A stretch of 64,000 nt of DNA from Nautilus pompilius (lineage: Eukaryota; Mollusca; Cephalopoda; Nautilida; Nautilidae): the NCBI GenBank assembly GCA_018389105.1, contig JACATO010001097.1:364501-428500 (forward strand), given 5' to 3'. Under the pieces are notes generated by a model. That model did no database searches and was not told where the DNA came from. It was given only the letters and a program-made list of their open reading frames with translations. This document shows, one piece after another, positions 52,791 through 64,000 of this stretch (positions are counted from its first letter, which is position 1; every line of letters begins with the position of its first letter). A program made the position numbers and the translations under genes.

Positions 52791-54130
52791 GATTGATATT
52801 TTTTTAAAAAAAATTACTTGGCAGCAGTCCCCCATGACCTCGAAAATCCTGTTCCGCTTCCTCCAGCAGCTCCTGCCATAGAAAGTGCTGAAAATTCAGA
52901 TGCCAAGTGTGATGATACTGCTATGAATGAGGCACATGAGCCTGTTTTGGATGAAGAAAAGCCGCACTTGCTAGCTCAAGAAGAGCTCAATGATTTGGTG
53001 AGAGATTTATCGCTGTCAAAGAAGGCTGAAGTGTTAGGCTCTATCCTGAAGGAATGGAATCTTTTATAAAAGGGTACGAACATTTCCCATTTCAGTGATC
53101 GTCACACAAACCTGGCTGCTTTTTTTTCGAATATAAAATGGTGCTTGTTTCTGTATTGATGTAAATGGTCTCATGAGTGAACTACTGGGATATAAACATG
53201 TGACTGATGAATGGAAGTTATTCATAGACTCTAGCAAACTAAACCGTAAAGCTGTGCTGTTACATCATGGTAACCAAAAACCTTCAGTTCCTATAGCTCA
53301 TGCATTTGGCTTGAAAGAGACATATAAGACGATGGAACTCCTTTTGAAGGTGACGAGTTATTCGGATCATAAATGGAATATTTGTGGTGATCTCAAAGTT
53401 ATTTATCTCCTCTACGGATTGCAGCTAGGGTACGCAAAACACATGTGTTCTTTGTGTCTTTGGAACAGCCATGATAACGTCAACCATTACACTCGAAAAG
53501 ACTGGCCTAAGCGACAGGAACCTATGGTTGGCAGGTACAATGTGCAACATATGCCATTGGTAGACCCTCAGAATGTCTACCTTCCGCCACTTCATATTAA
53601 ACTCGGCCTTATGAGAAACTTTGTCAAAGCCATGGATAAAGACGATGATGGCTTCAAGTACCTAAGAGAAGTTTGGTGCTGACAAAAGTGAAGATAAACT
53701 CAAAGAGGGAATTTTTGTGGCGTTCTAAATTCGAGAACTCATGTGTGATGACAGGTTCAAAAAAATAAGCTGAACCAACTAGAGTCTGCAACATGGGAAG
53801 CATTTATTTTAGTTGTACAGAACTTTCTTGGCAAATATAGAGCCGAGCCCTATGCTGAGTATGTGGAAAACATGCTAATGACGTATCAGCGAATGGGGGC
53901 CAGAATGTTTCTAAAGCTGCACTTTCTGCATTCGCCTCTTGATTTTTTTTTCCAACCGATCTAGTGGCTGTCAGTGATGAGTATGGTAAAAGGTTACACC
54001 AAGACATAAAGGTGGTGGAAAGTAGATATTAGGGCAAATTCAATCCAAACATGACGGGTGATTACTGTTGGTTCCTCTAAAGGGAGACTGATACCTCACA
54101 TAAGCGCAAGAACAAGTGTCTGAAACATTT
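52790..54130 (+). mobile_element. broken mobile-element-like coding region in intron 2 of the Ly6-like gene
   Basis: Coding pieces belong to a protein family seen in many copies in invertebrate genomes (from memory) and usually left uncharacterised. An acidic N-terminal part contains LNDLVRDLSLSKKAEVLGSI. The core contains DSSKLNRKAVLLHHGNQKPS, GLQLGYAKHMCSLCLWNSHD, YTRKDW, PLHIKLGLMRNFVKAM and KLESATWEAF. Pieces of the C-terminal part are recognisable to about 54110. Spread in many copies suggests a transposon or a transposon-derived gene; the class is not known to me. The copy is broken in several places. Terminal repeats were not found. Confidence 0.6.
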
Positions 54131-56193
54131 TTGAACATTTGGAATGTACCTACTGTGTAAGTTAAATGCGTTCCATATCTTCCATACTGCTTTTATCAGT
54201 CTTTCTCATGCATATGTTATCTGATCATGGCAAATATGTTTCACATTAAACATTTGAATACCAAATATTGTTGTTCAAGCTTTATATAGTTCATATAACA
54301 TGTCATAATGTAGCGCTAGTGGTGAAATTCCTCCTTATGCATATCTAAAAAATCTGAAGCCCTAGGAAAATTCTGACTGCAGATTTAAAATCATTACCCA
54401 AAATTTAGTTAAGATTACCCATATTTTGCTCGGTGGTAGACAAAAAGTTTCATTTTGTTGTCCAGTGTAACTGATTTGAGGTTTAATATAAAAACAACAG
54501 AGTACAAAATAAAACATTGCTTTCAGCTATGAGTCATTATATGCATATCAAAACTAAAGTTTGGTAAGTACTGCATGAAAGATCATTATCTCATTTTTAA
54601 AAGCCAGATTTATGAAAAAAAATTTCCATATTGAAGTTTTGTTTCTGATATGTAAAAATGGAGAAATCCATTAGCACCCGTTTCCGATGACACTGTTTTG
54701 CTGACGTTTAAACATTCTAAAGATCTAACCAAGTTTTGAAAATAAAAAAATGATAAAAATCTTACTTCATTTTCTTTGGTTAGGGCTGTACGGAAACCTC
54801 TATATTCATTGGCCAGCAAATGATACTATCCAAATATCCTGCTATTCATACGTTGAATTAGCTCTTCTTCTTACCTTGTAAGATTATCTAAAGATCAACC
54901 AAAGATAAAAAGTTGATGTTCTCCCTGGAAGGCATCCTTTTATCTTACATGATCTTCTGTACTCTAACCTCTGCGGAAAATCGACTTTTTTATTGGCCAG
55001 AAAATCATTTGATGTAAATATCAGTTTTCCAATACATTTCTCTAGATATCTCTGTGCTGATCTCTTGATAACAAAAATTATCCTTTTACTTCTTACTTTT
55101 TGTAAAATGGTATTAATATCGCTTTCCTACATATGTGAGATTTTAAACAATTCCAAACAATATGGAACGTAAACAAATGTGCACATTTTCCCTAATCTCC
55201 AAAATATTTCAGAAGTTTGGTATTGAGGTTACAACTTTACAATTACGTGTTCACAGCCTATTATTTAAAAAAAAAACAAACTTTATATTGTTCCCTTCGT
55301 CTTATTTTCCGTTTATTTGTTTGTTTTTTTTTTCACTCCAGAACTTTCTATTTAAAATTTTCATGCAAAAGAATTTATTTGACTTATTTACATTTATAGT
55401 TTTTTTTTTCCGTTTCTAATTTCAGTGGTTACTTTTGATTTTTATTGATTTCTTTCATCGCTCATATTTTATCATTCGCCGTATCTTTCTTGTATAATAT
55501 TTTCCCCCGATATCAAAACACATAACTTGTAAAGTCTGCAGGGGATAACTAAATTTATATGATATTGCTTTCATTCATATCTTTAAATAATTGTAGATGT
55601 CTTTCTTTCCTTTTTTGTCTTTTCTGTATATAGCTTCTTTCAGTTTTTTCTAGAAATTGCCAGTTGATCGTCCGTACCTCATAATTGATGCTTTCCGGAC
55701 GATAAAGTGACTTCCAAAATCTGCTGTTTCTGTAAAACTTTTTGTTGTTGTTGTTGTTGCTCAAACATATATTGTACAGGAACACCTCTAACCTGTCGTA
55801 AATAAACTCTAAAGGTAGAATCTGTTCTTTTTAATGATGATTTTCTATTCTAGTATTTAACCTGAGGCTTTCAAATCCGCAAGCAGTTTCTTTAGCACAA
55901 TACTAGTTTTACATTATTCAGGACTTCACGCTTTCCCCTGCTAATCTAATTTTTAAGAAACTTTTATCTTCTACAGGTGTGTTTCTTTTAAAATGATGCC
56001 TGTCCTTTTCTGTCAAAGATAAAAAAGGTTTTACTTATTTATCTATAATAGTTTTTTTTTAATTTTCCTAATTACGTTTTTATTTGATTTTGTATTTTAC
56101 TTTGTAATATCATATAAGCTAGTAGTTAAGAAAGTATTATTTTATTTAAATTATTGTTTATTTTCATTGTACATAATTCTGTCTTACTTTCAG
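54131..56193 (+). other. intron 2 of the Ly6-like gene, right part
   Basis: AT-rich, with T homopolymers. From about 55.8 kb it is paralogous to the sequence before the relic at 43.5 kb. Confidence 0.5.
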
Positions 56194-56357
56194 AGTGCAG
56201 AAGGGCTTGCTCATCCGCTCTTGCAACAAATAAAAAAATGAAAGATATTGTGAAGAAGAACGGTTGTAAAGAAGTGAAAAATTCCAGAATATGCATTTGT
56301 ACTGCAGACTATTGCAATTCTGCACCTATCAACATAAAAATCAATGGCATAGACTAG
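56194..56357 (+). CDS. Ly6/uPAR-like protein, exon 3 (C-terminus)
   Basis: After TTACTTTCAG two bases complete Glu, followed by CRRACSSALATNKKMKDIVK, KNGCKEVKNSRICICTADYC and NSAPINIKINGID and a TAG stop. The end, CxCxxxxCN, resembles the CCxxDxCN signature that closes the Ly6/uPAR fold. Six of the eleven cysteines are here. There is no hydrophobic tail, so a GPI anchor is unlikely and the protein is probably soluble. Confidence 0.75.
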
Positions 56358-56408
56358 ACCATCTGTTTGTATTACTATTTCTAACAATATTGTATCGGCT
56401 CTTACAAG

Positions 56409-56414
56409 AATAAA
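56409..56414 (+). promoter_or_regulatory. poly(A) signal AATAAA
   Basis: It lies about 50 bases after the TAG stop of the complete Ly6-like gene. The relic at 43.5 kb has paralogous flanking sequence here. Confidence 0.6.
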
Positions 56415-57700
56415 TAACTATTCATTTTCTTTGAAATACTTGTTATTTACAAATAATGGTATGCCATGCAAAGGCGTGGTAACAATAACGAAATACAATG
56501 TTTAAATAGTGTAGAAAGGCTACCTTCTCATATGTTATTTTTGTATACATGTTTTTTTTTCTTTATCACATAAATTTATTACGTAAAAATTGATTGATGA
56601 AAAGTATTTTTTACCGAATGAAACAATAAGACCTGTTATCCAAAATAAATAATTTATTTTTCACCTATTCAAAAAGTTTTAAGAATCTGTAAATAAAACT
56701 GCCTCGTTTGTGTGTTTTGTGAATATTATGGGCATTTTAACTATCAGAAAGTTATATCACTTTGTTTATATTGAATATTTCAAGCTCCATAAACCACTTA
56801 GTTTTTACTTATAGTTTCCCTATTTCATACCTTAAAGTAACCATATTATTTTCTGACATTGTAGATAGTAAAACATTTCAGAAAGAATGTTAACTTCCTT
56901 TGATTTGGAAATATGAACAACTTGAAAAATGAAACAGAAATTATGTCTGAGGTTATTACCTGTTCAAAATTACACGTTTTCTGAAATGTGTCAGCAATCA
57001 AAATATGTTCTGCATATTTATGATAAACTAGAAATTACAATTGTACACGACCGATTTATTGTTTTTCATAATAAAATATTACAATGAATTTATTTGTATA
57101 ATTTGAAAATTTCGTTTTATTTCATATTTAAATAACCAGAGACTTTTATTCTCTAAAATGTTATTTAAAACTCAAAGGCAGTTGAGATATCTATCAAATT
57201 ATCAGTACAAAAGTAATTTTAAAACGATTATTTATGTCAATAAAATTAGCAGATAAATCCAATAATATTGAAATAAATTAAGCTGACATAAATCAGTATT
57301 GGGTTATCTATTGAAATATTATCTCTTCTGAAAGTGAGTCAAAATAAAAGTATATAAAATGATGTTTTGTGGTATTGTGTGCGTTGAATGATCCATGAAA
57401 ATCTAAGCATTAAGCTGTTTCAACAGACAAGGCAGAGAACTATCCTGATAGTAGTATTCCAAGTATGAACACAACCTCGCAAACTCGAGCAATATTCAGA
57501 TATTTTAATATAGAGGTAATAACAAAACACATGCATAAAGTTTATTGGACATATCTTTTAATTATCAACTGAATATATTTTAGAAATTGTCTTACTAATA
57601 CCAAAAAATTTTGACTTCGGAAAAGACTTCTCACCCATTGATCATTCTGCCCAAATTGATCTTAATCTCTAAGTGACCATTAACTCGGAAATGATACTAA

Positions 57701-58241
57701 TAAAATTAGAAAAAATAATGTCATCTAAACTGGAAACCATAATAACGATTGCTTCTTTTTATTAATTAAATAAATAGTTATGAAATTTTTATTGTATTGA
57801 GATAATCCACACAAGAATTAACTCATTTTGGGCAAATTGTTTTAAAATAATTTTTGAAGTATTCGATGAGTATAGGGTAATGTGCTCTTCAAAGATATTA
57901 CTTTGACAGTTCTAGTGTTGATAAATCGACGCATTAAGTAACTTATAGTACCCTTATCCAAAGTTAGAAAAAAATTAATTTAATCTGTTTTTTTTTTTTG
58001 AAAAATTGAATGTTAAGATTCAATAGCCAACGACAGTGAAAAAAAAAACAAATTAAGAAATAATCAAAAATTCTTTTTTATCACAGACGTCTGTTTTCTT
58101 CAGAGCAAACACCAGAAAACATCTCTGATTATTGAAATAAATGATCTAAAAGATACTTTACGATTTTCTTTAGAAAAATTAACTTTCCGTTTAATAGTCA
58201 TAATAATTTTTGGAGAAGAAAATTATGTAAAGCTAAAGATA
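57701..58241. other. AT-rich intergenic stretch
   Basis: Nothing recognised up to the Tc1-like insertion. Confidence 0.5.
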
Positions 58242-59751
58242 CAGTGCCGGACAAAAGAGTTGGGACACTTGCTGTGAAATTGATATTTGAGCTCCCTCGT
58301 TTTAACAAACGCATTTAAATGCCCACCACATTGTTTATTATATGCACAAAACATGCCTTCACAATGTATAAAAGCAACACATGCTATTTGTTTATATATT
58401 CTCTGGAAAAAATATTTGAATCGGCAATGTTCGATTTGTACTGCGACAAAAGAGTTGGGACAGTGAGCAAAACCATAAATATTTTTCGATATTCCAAATT
58501 ACAATCGGAAAAATGAATGGAAATAATCATTTGACCAGTAGTGGGTGGCGTATCCGTGATTTTCGATCACTTATCGACAACGACGGTTCATGGATTCGAC
58601 CAAACAAAGGCAGTCGGAATTGGTCATTTCCTGCCAGCTTTTCTGGAGGGCCTACCAGAATTGGTCTTGGTTGAGATTCTTGTGTTTGGCAACCTTAGCC
58701 TTCAGCTGCTTCCAGGCATTTTCGATTGGGTTGAGATTCGGACTTTGGAGCGGCCAGCGAATGACATCCATTCCTAGTTGAATGGTGAGGGAAATGACGA
58801 CTCTGTCGGTATGCATCGGGGCATTGTCGTGCTGGAAGATGGCGGTGACTGGTATCATGACCAACATGAGAGGGCCTGGTCCCGCCGCGCTCATACACCC
58901 CCAGACCATCAACGATCCTCCTCCGGCTTGTACCGTCGGTCGGATGCACTTTATATTGTATTTTTCGCCATGGTAACGTCGAACATATACTCGGACAGCA
59001 CTGTGGATACGCAAACTCTAGCCGATTGAACTTTGGTCCAGTTTTTGTGCGCTTTAGCCCATGCTATGCGATTGCGCCTTTTCTTGTTGCTGATCAATGG
59101 CTTTTTATAGGCGATTCGTCCAAAGAGATTCCTCTCGCATAGACGACGTTGAATAGTGCGACTGGAGACATTCACTCCACTCAGGGAGGCTCGAATGGTC
59201 GTCGATGTCAGGAAACGATTGGCCCTGGATTTGCAACAAATGAGGCGATCCATTTTGTTGTCGAATTTTTGAGTTCGTGTTTCCGGTCTCCTTGTACTAC
59301 TTCAGAATGCGGATCAAAGTGCTTTTTGGGCAATTGACTCGATCTGCTATCTCCCGTTAAGACAGATTTTCTTGGTGGTGCTCAACTATCAAGTCTGATT
59401 TCAGTCGACGTTGTCTTGCCAGACATGGTGCAAAATGATCTTAAATGCTCTTAGATGATGTGATTCTATTTATCTAATCCTTTAAAAAGGAATAGATTGA
59501 AGGGAATAAATGTATGCACAGATTTTGTTCACTGTCCCAACTCTTTTGTCGCGGTACGAATTTGACTAAGCTTATTCAAATATTTTTTTACAGACAATAG
59601 ATACACATGACATTCGTTGTTTTTACACATTGGAAAGGCATGTTTATACAACTTATGGACAATAGGATGGCTATCTCTATGCAAATGAAAAAAACAAGAG
59701 AACTCAAATATCAATTTCACTGCAAGTTCCCAACTCTTTTGTCCGGCACTG
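58242..59751 (-). mobile_element. Tc1-like DNA transposon with IR/DR ends, inactive
   Basis: The element has terminal inverted repeats CAGTGCCGGACAAAAGAGTT at 58242 and the inverse ending at 59751. TA dinucleotides at 58240-58241 and 59752-59753 are the target duplication. A second copy of the motif, GACAAAAGAGTTGGGACAGT, lies about 200 bases inside each end (near 58443 and 59550). This gives the IR/DR layout known from Sleeping Beauty-type Tc1 elements. The transposase is on the minus strand, from an ATG at 59426 to about 58652. It contains a DNA-binding part (SSRTIQRRLCERNLFGRIAY, KKRRNRIAWAKAHKNW) and a DD34E catalytic part (SLMVWGCMSAAGPGPL, FQHDNAPMHT, SPNLNPIENAWKQLK). The reading frame changes between these parts and is interrupted early, so it is inactive. 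Confidence 0.92.
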
Positions 59752-60019
59752 TAATCAGTTAACTAAAGCTGATGCCACTGTAGAAAATCCTATTTAAAAA
59801 ATCAATAATTGTGTCCATATTTTAATTGATGTTCTGATAATACATATTGTATTAATTATCATAGCAATTATGCTAATCAATTGCCATGATTAAATATTAA
59901 AGCGTTTTACTAAATCTATTCAATTGTTACCGCTTTAAACAATTAATTTAAAAATAAAATTAAAAACGTTTGTCTATAATATGGAAAAAGAAAAAAATCG
60001 ATATTATGCAATACAAATT

Positions 60020-61460
60020 ACCCTTAAGAACTTGCACAGCTTGATAACTGTCAACTAATTAAACAAAAAGCATTTGTTTGTTTCCGTTTTTCTCAAAACA
60101 ACAGAAAAATCTTTTAGATAAATTACTGCCAAATAATTGCTTAGACTTTAGTTCGGCCATCGATGCAGATGATTTTCCTTCTTCTCAAATGAATATGGAT
60201 TTATTAATGTTCCCTATCTGTTTCCTTGAAATGAACCTTCTCTTTATTTAGCTTTCATTCTACTGAAGAAACGTCAGAAGCACTAAAGAAGAAGAAACAT
60301 TAACATTTGAATAAATAAGGCATCTAAATTAGTCATAATTATGAAAATATGAATTTTCTTATTAAGAAAAAACATGTTAGCTTGATACATGCAATTGAGC
60401 ACTACAGGTTCCATGATCATTTAAGCAATTTCCTCACTCTTTAGAACGCGAACCGAAAAAAAAATTTTTAAATAATTTAAAGGAATTGTCCATTCAAAAT
60501 CCTTTTTAAGCTGAATATTAAATATTTCATAACTAACGTCGTTCCAAAATATATTTTTATTACGATTTCAATGAATCATCTACAATGATTTGAACATCAG
60601 TTCAGTCAGTCACCTCTTCCATTAATTTACATAAATCATGTAAATAATGAGTTATTATAATAATAATTATATATTAAAGCTTTTCTGAATATCAATTTTA
60701 AATTAGCTGTTAAATTATTAATTTAGAAATTAAATGAAAAAGTACTGAATATAAGAAATGTAACTTTAAGAGGCGCACAGCCTGAAACTTGTAAAAAACC
60801 AAATAGAAAACATTTTTCATTGTCTTTGATTAGTTTGAAGAGTTCCCGACTATAGATATAAAAAACCGTGAATCTAACATATCACACGAAGCAACAGTAG
60901 TCTCCTTTAGTTTCTGCTTTTCGCCAATAAAAACAGGTATGTTCTGCACCTTCAAAAAAAATAAAGCAAACATTTTAATTTTCTTGAAGAAAATTTTTTT
61001 TAGAAAAAGGAAAAAGAATGTTTTTGAGGAAGTACGTTTGAAATCAGAAGAAGAAATAATTAAGTAAGTTTTCAAGTCCGTGAGTACATAAATTTAGAGT
61101 GAGGAAAGAAATTGTCTTTCGAAATGCATCAGTATTTTTATCGTTTCATAACTATGCATAATTTTTGTAATAATACAGGTAAGCTTACCAATGTCATAAG
61201 CTTAAATTAATCATAATTTATAAAAAAAACTATAGCAACATTTGATATTATAGAACGTGAAAGATAAATCTGTTTGAGGCAAGTTCTTTAAACGAAGTTT
61301 TATAATAATTCATATAAACCAGGCATAATTTCTACAGATGCCTTTGGCGCAGTTCGTAATGCTGGAAGAATTAACAGAATATCTAAAATTATTTTTAAAA
61401 GAATTTTTTAATCAGCAGTCAACATTCTGATGAATTATTACTTTCCGCTGTTTTTTATGC
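60020..61460 (+). pseudogene. broken partial copies of the exon 1 / intron 1 region of the Ly6-like family
   Basis: Sequence at about 60020-60220 resembles the stretch before and at the start of exon 1 of the genes at 48264 and 62656, with a decayed signal-peptide-like start near 60168. Sequence at about 61240-61450 is paralogous to intron 1 at 48.75 and 63.23 kb. Together they look like at least one extra, broken 5' copy between the two open genes. Similarity is patchy because the DNA is AT-rich. Confidence 0.45.
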
Positions 61461-62655
61461 TTGCTTTACTGATGACAAACATCCAAAAAGATGCCAATAC
61501 ATTAAAAGAACCAATTATAGACAAATTAACATCCAACTCATTTAAAGCAAGAAAATACATATATTAAAATGCTAATGGCACTTGGATAATTCCGCTTGAC
61601 ATATTCAGCAAGATGACAAAATTTCTTGCATGATTTTCTGAAATTAGACATATATGAATGAACTTACTTTTTATGAGAAAATGTCTGTAGAGAAATATAC
61701 CTTTTGTATATTTACAGAATAGAATGAAATGGTTTTGTTTTTCCTCATTCATCACTCTACAATGTTAGAGTGTATTTTTTACTTCTAATACCTTTATACA
61801 AAAATGCATAATTAATTTGAGAAAAACCTAAAAAATATTTAAAAAGAAAATCCTCGTCTAAACCATAATGTCTAAATTTGTAAAACAAGTATTGAATTTT
61901 AATAAATACACAATTTTATTTTAAATTATTAACCTTAGAATCTTTAATATCCGTGCTCTTCTTTAAAATAGATGGAATATGTATAAATATAAAAAAACTA
62001 ATTATTTCTTCAATGTTTGGTCTTTTCCTAATGTCTGCTCGTGAATGAGACAGAAGAGAAAAATTGTTTTATGATCCAGAAAGTTCAAGAAATTTCGGAA
62101 AAGATCGTAACTGTAGTTTACTTTTCTTGCAGAAAATCAATAAGCAATAATTACATGTTAATAATAATTACACTTAAGAACATTGTGTATCGATATCGAA
62201 CATTAACAAAAGAAACAAATTCTTTCGATTTATAAGTTAATCCAAGTTTTAGCAATTATTGAAAACTTATTGCATATGCTAGAAAATCGTTACTAAACAT
62301 TTAAATTTCCTATCAGTAATGTAATCGTTAATTTGCACTGCCTTGAACAAATGATTGCCATTTATCTTTCCTTTAATCAAGGCAGTTACCTATTGTAAAG
62401 AATTATATTAATTAGATAGGATTTATTTCATATTTATGCATACATTATGTATTATTAATTATTTATCTAAAATTAAATGGTAGCGAACTGAATATGAAAT
62501 GTGCCTGCAACAAAAATATAAATATTGAAAATTAAGATATCCTTACAGCTGATCAAAGTCTTGGTCACTGTGCAGAAACTAACTAGAATTTCTTTGGTTG
62601 CTCTAGTGTTTGGTGGGCAAAATTATTTAGAAACAAAACCTGAACTGTTTTGAAG
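61461..62655. other. intergenic stretch upstream of the second Ly6-like gene
   Basis: AT-rich, no exon recognised. It presumably holds the promoter of the gene starting at 62656. Confidence 0.4.
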
Positions 62656-62755
62656 ATGCATCACAATGATCTAATTTTTTTACTCATCTTTTTTCTTCTT
62701 CCCCAAGCAAAATATGCTTGTTCTCCTCCACCTCCACCACCTCCAAAAAAACCAG
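62656..62755 (+). CDS. second Ly6/uPAR-like secreted protein, exon 1 (gene runs off the window)
   Basis: The exon encodes MHHNDLIFLLIFFLLPQAKY, then ACSPPPPPPPKKP and one base, before the donor CCAG|GTATGT (phase 1). It is the paralogue of exon 1 at 48264: a signal peptide, then Cys-Ser-Pro-Pro-Pro, the same phase and a paralogous upstream region. Here the Pro run has seven residues. It joins in phase with exon 2 at 63940. Confidence 0.75.
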
Positions 62756-63209
62756 GTATGTTTTTAACCATTTATTATTCCAATTATTCTGCAAGTATAT
62801 ATATTTTTAATTTACTGATGTAGTGCATATTAGTTATGAATCTAAATTTCAATTCACATCTAATTATCCTTATACAGGAATTTATAAAAAGTTGACGACT
62901 TCTTTTTAAATGCTACTCCTTATATTTGTCCATTAATAACCCAATTATTTCGTTCTAATACAAGCGCAATGATGTTACTTTCTTGGTCAGATTAAATTCA
63001 TAATAACTGAGATGCTACCTTTTACGACCTCAGTTTTCCTCGTTGACCGAACATTGACAATTGTTAATAATTCTTTTTTACTTCAGTAATAATATACATA
63101 CTAAGATATCTAACTTTTCCATGTGCTAACTATTCCTACACCTTTTTTAAAAATTCAGAAATCATAGATCTATAATTGTTTCAAAAATTATAAAGGAAAA
63201 ACAACACTT

Positions 63210-63430
63210 GATAACAAATAAGGAGAAAGATAGATCTGTATTTGAGGCAAGTTCTTTAAAGGAGGTTGTAGAAACACAGATATAAAGCTGGTAAAATTGT
63301 AGCAGATATCGCTTGTACAGTTGAAAGAACTGCAAGAAGAAGCAGAATATTTACAAACAAATTGTTCGTTCAAACGATTTTCCGTAATATCCATTGGACA
63401 TTCTAAATGACTTTTAGTTTTACTAATGTG
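63210..63430. repeat. intron 1 segment shared with 48.7-48.96 kb and 61.23-61.45 kb
   Basis: Shared stretches include GAGGCAAGTTCTTTAAA (exact in 61.2 kb and here) and CAGAATATTTACAAA (here and 48.9 kb). This marks the triplication of the 5' part of the locus. Confidence 0.7.
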
Positions 63431-63939
63431 AAACTTCCAATTGGATATTATTGTAGCCAAAATAACAATTATACAAAAAAATAATCAGACTGTTTCTTCA
63501 CAGGAAGATAGAGGTATATTAAAATGTTAGGATAACGTGGGTATTTAGAAAAAAAAAAAAACTTATTTTTTTAATAGAAAATGTCTGCATTCAAATTTAT
63601 TTAACAGTGAACCTTCAGTCGGATTATTTCAGAATGGAATGTGTCTGTTTTGCTAAGGCTTCGCACTGTAATTTTACACCGGTGATCTTTATTAAAATAT
63701 TTTTTTCTGAAGCAAAAGCATAATTGACCAAAAATCTGTGAGTAGGAAAATTCAAAAGAATAGAAATTCTTCGATATACACGTTATAAATGATGGAAATG
63801 TAGTGTATCTATTATCCATGCTTTTCTTTCTAAACTGATTATTACATCCCATTTAACGATTATCCATCTTAATTATTTTATCGTCACTTTTTATAATATT
63901 CAAATATCTTAATTTAATTGTCACCTTTCTATTGTTTAG

Positions 63940-64000
63940 AAAGCAGAGAGATATCGACAGTTACCTGCATTCCAACATGTCGGAACTCTTTAACTGATGC
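63940..64000 (+). CDS. second Ly6/uPAR-like protein, start of exon 2 (cut by window edge)
   Basis: After the acceptor CTATTGTTTAG two bases complete Glu, followed by SREISTVTCIPTCRNSLTD to the window end. The acceptor phase matches the donor at 62755. Glu-Ser begins this exon in both genes, and cysteines appear at a similar distance. The rest of the gene lies to the right. Confidence 0.6.

Larger units (their letters stand above)
55800..57700. repeat. duplicated segment, right copy (paralogous to about 43.1-45.0 kb)
   Basis: Collinear with the left copy through intron end, exon 3, 3' UTR and about 1.3 kb of downstream sequence. The exon copy in this segment is open, while the left one is broken. 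Confidence 0.75.

Noticed and set aside
58541-59337. Plus-strand open frames
   Set aside because: They are shadows of the minus-strand Tc1 transposase.

Overview
The window is animal nuclear DNA. It is AT-rich, and its short coding exons have GT/AG splice borders and are separated by long introns. It also carries fossil mariner, Tc1 and hAT DNA transposons and large microsatellite and satellite fields. There are no bacterial features. A mollusc, perhaps a cephalopod, is my inference from the overall texture and the transposon families; the sequence does not prove it. Most long open frames here are repeat artefacts. The genes were found by chaining short exons whose reading phases agree.

Left part (1-24.4 kb). 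A mariner-family transposase relic lies on the minus strand at the left edge. The last six exons of an unrecognised plus-strand gene follow (2137-7760), with a decayed GTF2IRD2-like hAT element in one of its introns. Facing it is an unrecognised minus-strand gene with at least three exons (8888-12100). Next is a complete minus-strand DPH3 gene in three exons (15993-24338). DPH3 is the small CSL-zinc protein needed for diphthamide synthesis. Its introns hold a foldback element, a TG microsatellite and a 1-kb purine array.

Middle part (24.4-43 kb). A second purine minisatellite, a perfect 4 x 32-bp repeat and a long, more GC-rich stretch without a recognised gene come first. After that comes a 3.6-kb satellite of 22-bp units (34334-37925) with internal higher-order structure. 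A coding-looking minus-strand region of unknown nature (about 38.3-39.0 kb) and a CT-rich minisatellite carrying nine exact TGACGTCA palindromes follow.

Right part (43-64 kb). This is a tandemly duplicated locus for small secreted cysteine-rich proteins that look like divergent Ly6/uPAR (three-finger) proteins. One complete three-exon gene (48264-56357) has a signal peptide, a Pro-rich mature N-terminus, 11 cysteines and a C-terminal CxCxxxxCN motif. A second gene starts at 62656 and runs off the right edge. Broken older copies lie at about 43.5 kb and 60.1-61.5 kb. Intron 2 of the complete gene carries a broken mobile-element-like coding region, and a Tc1-like element with double inverted-direct repeats sits between the two genes. 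This array is the most interesting part of the window.
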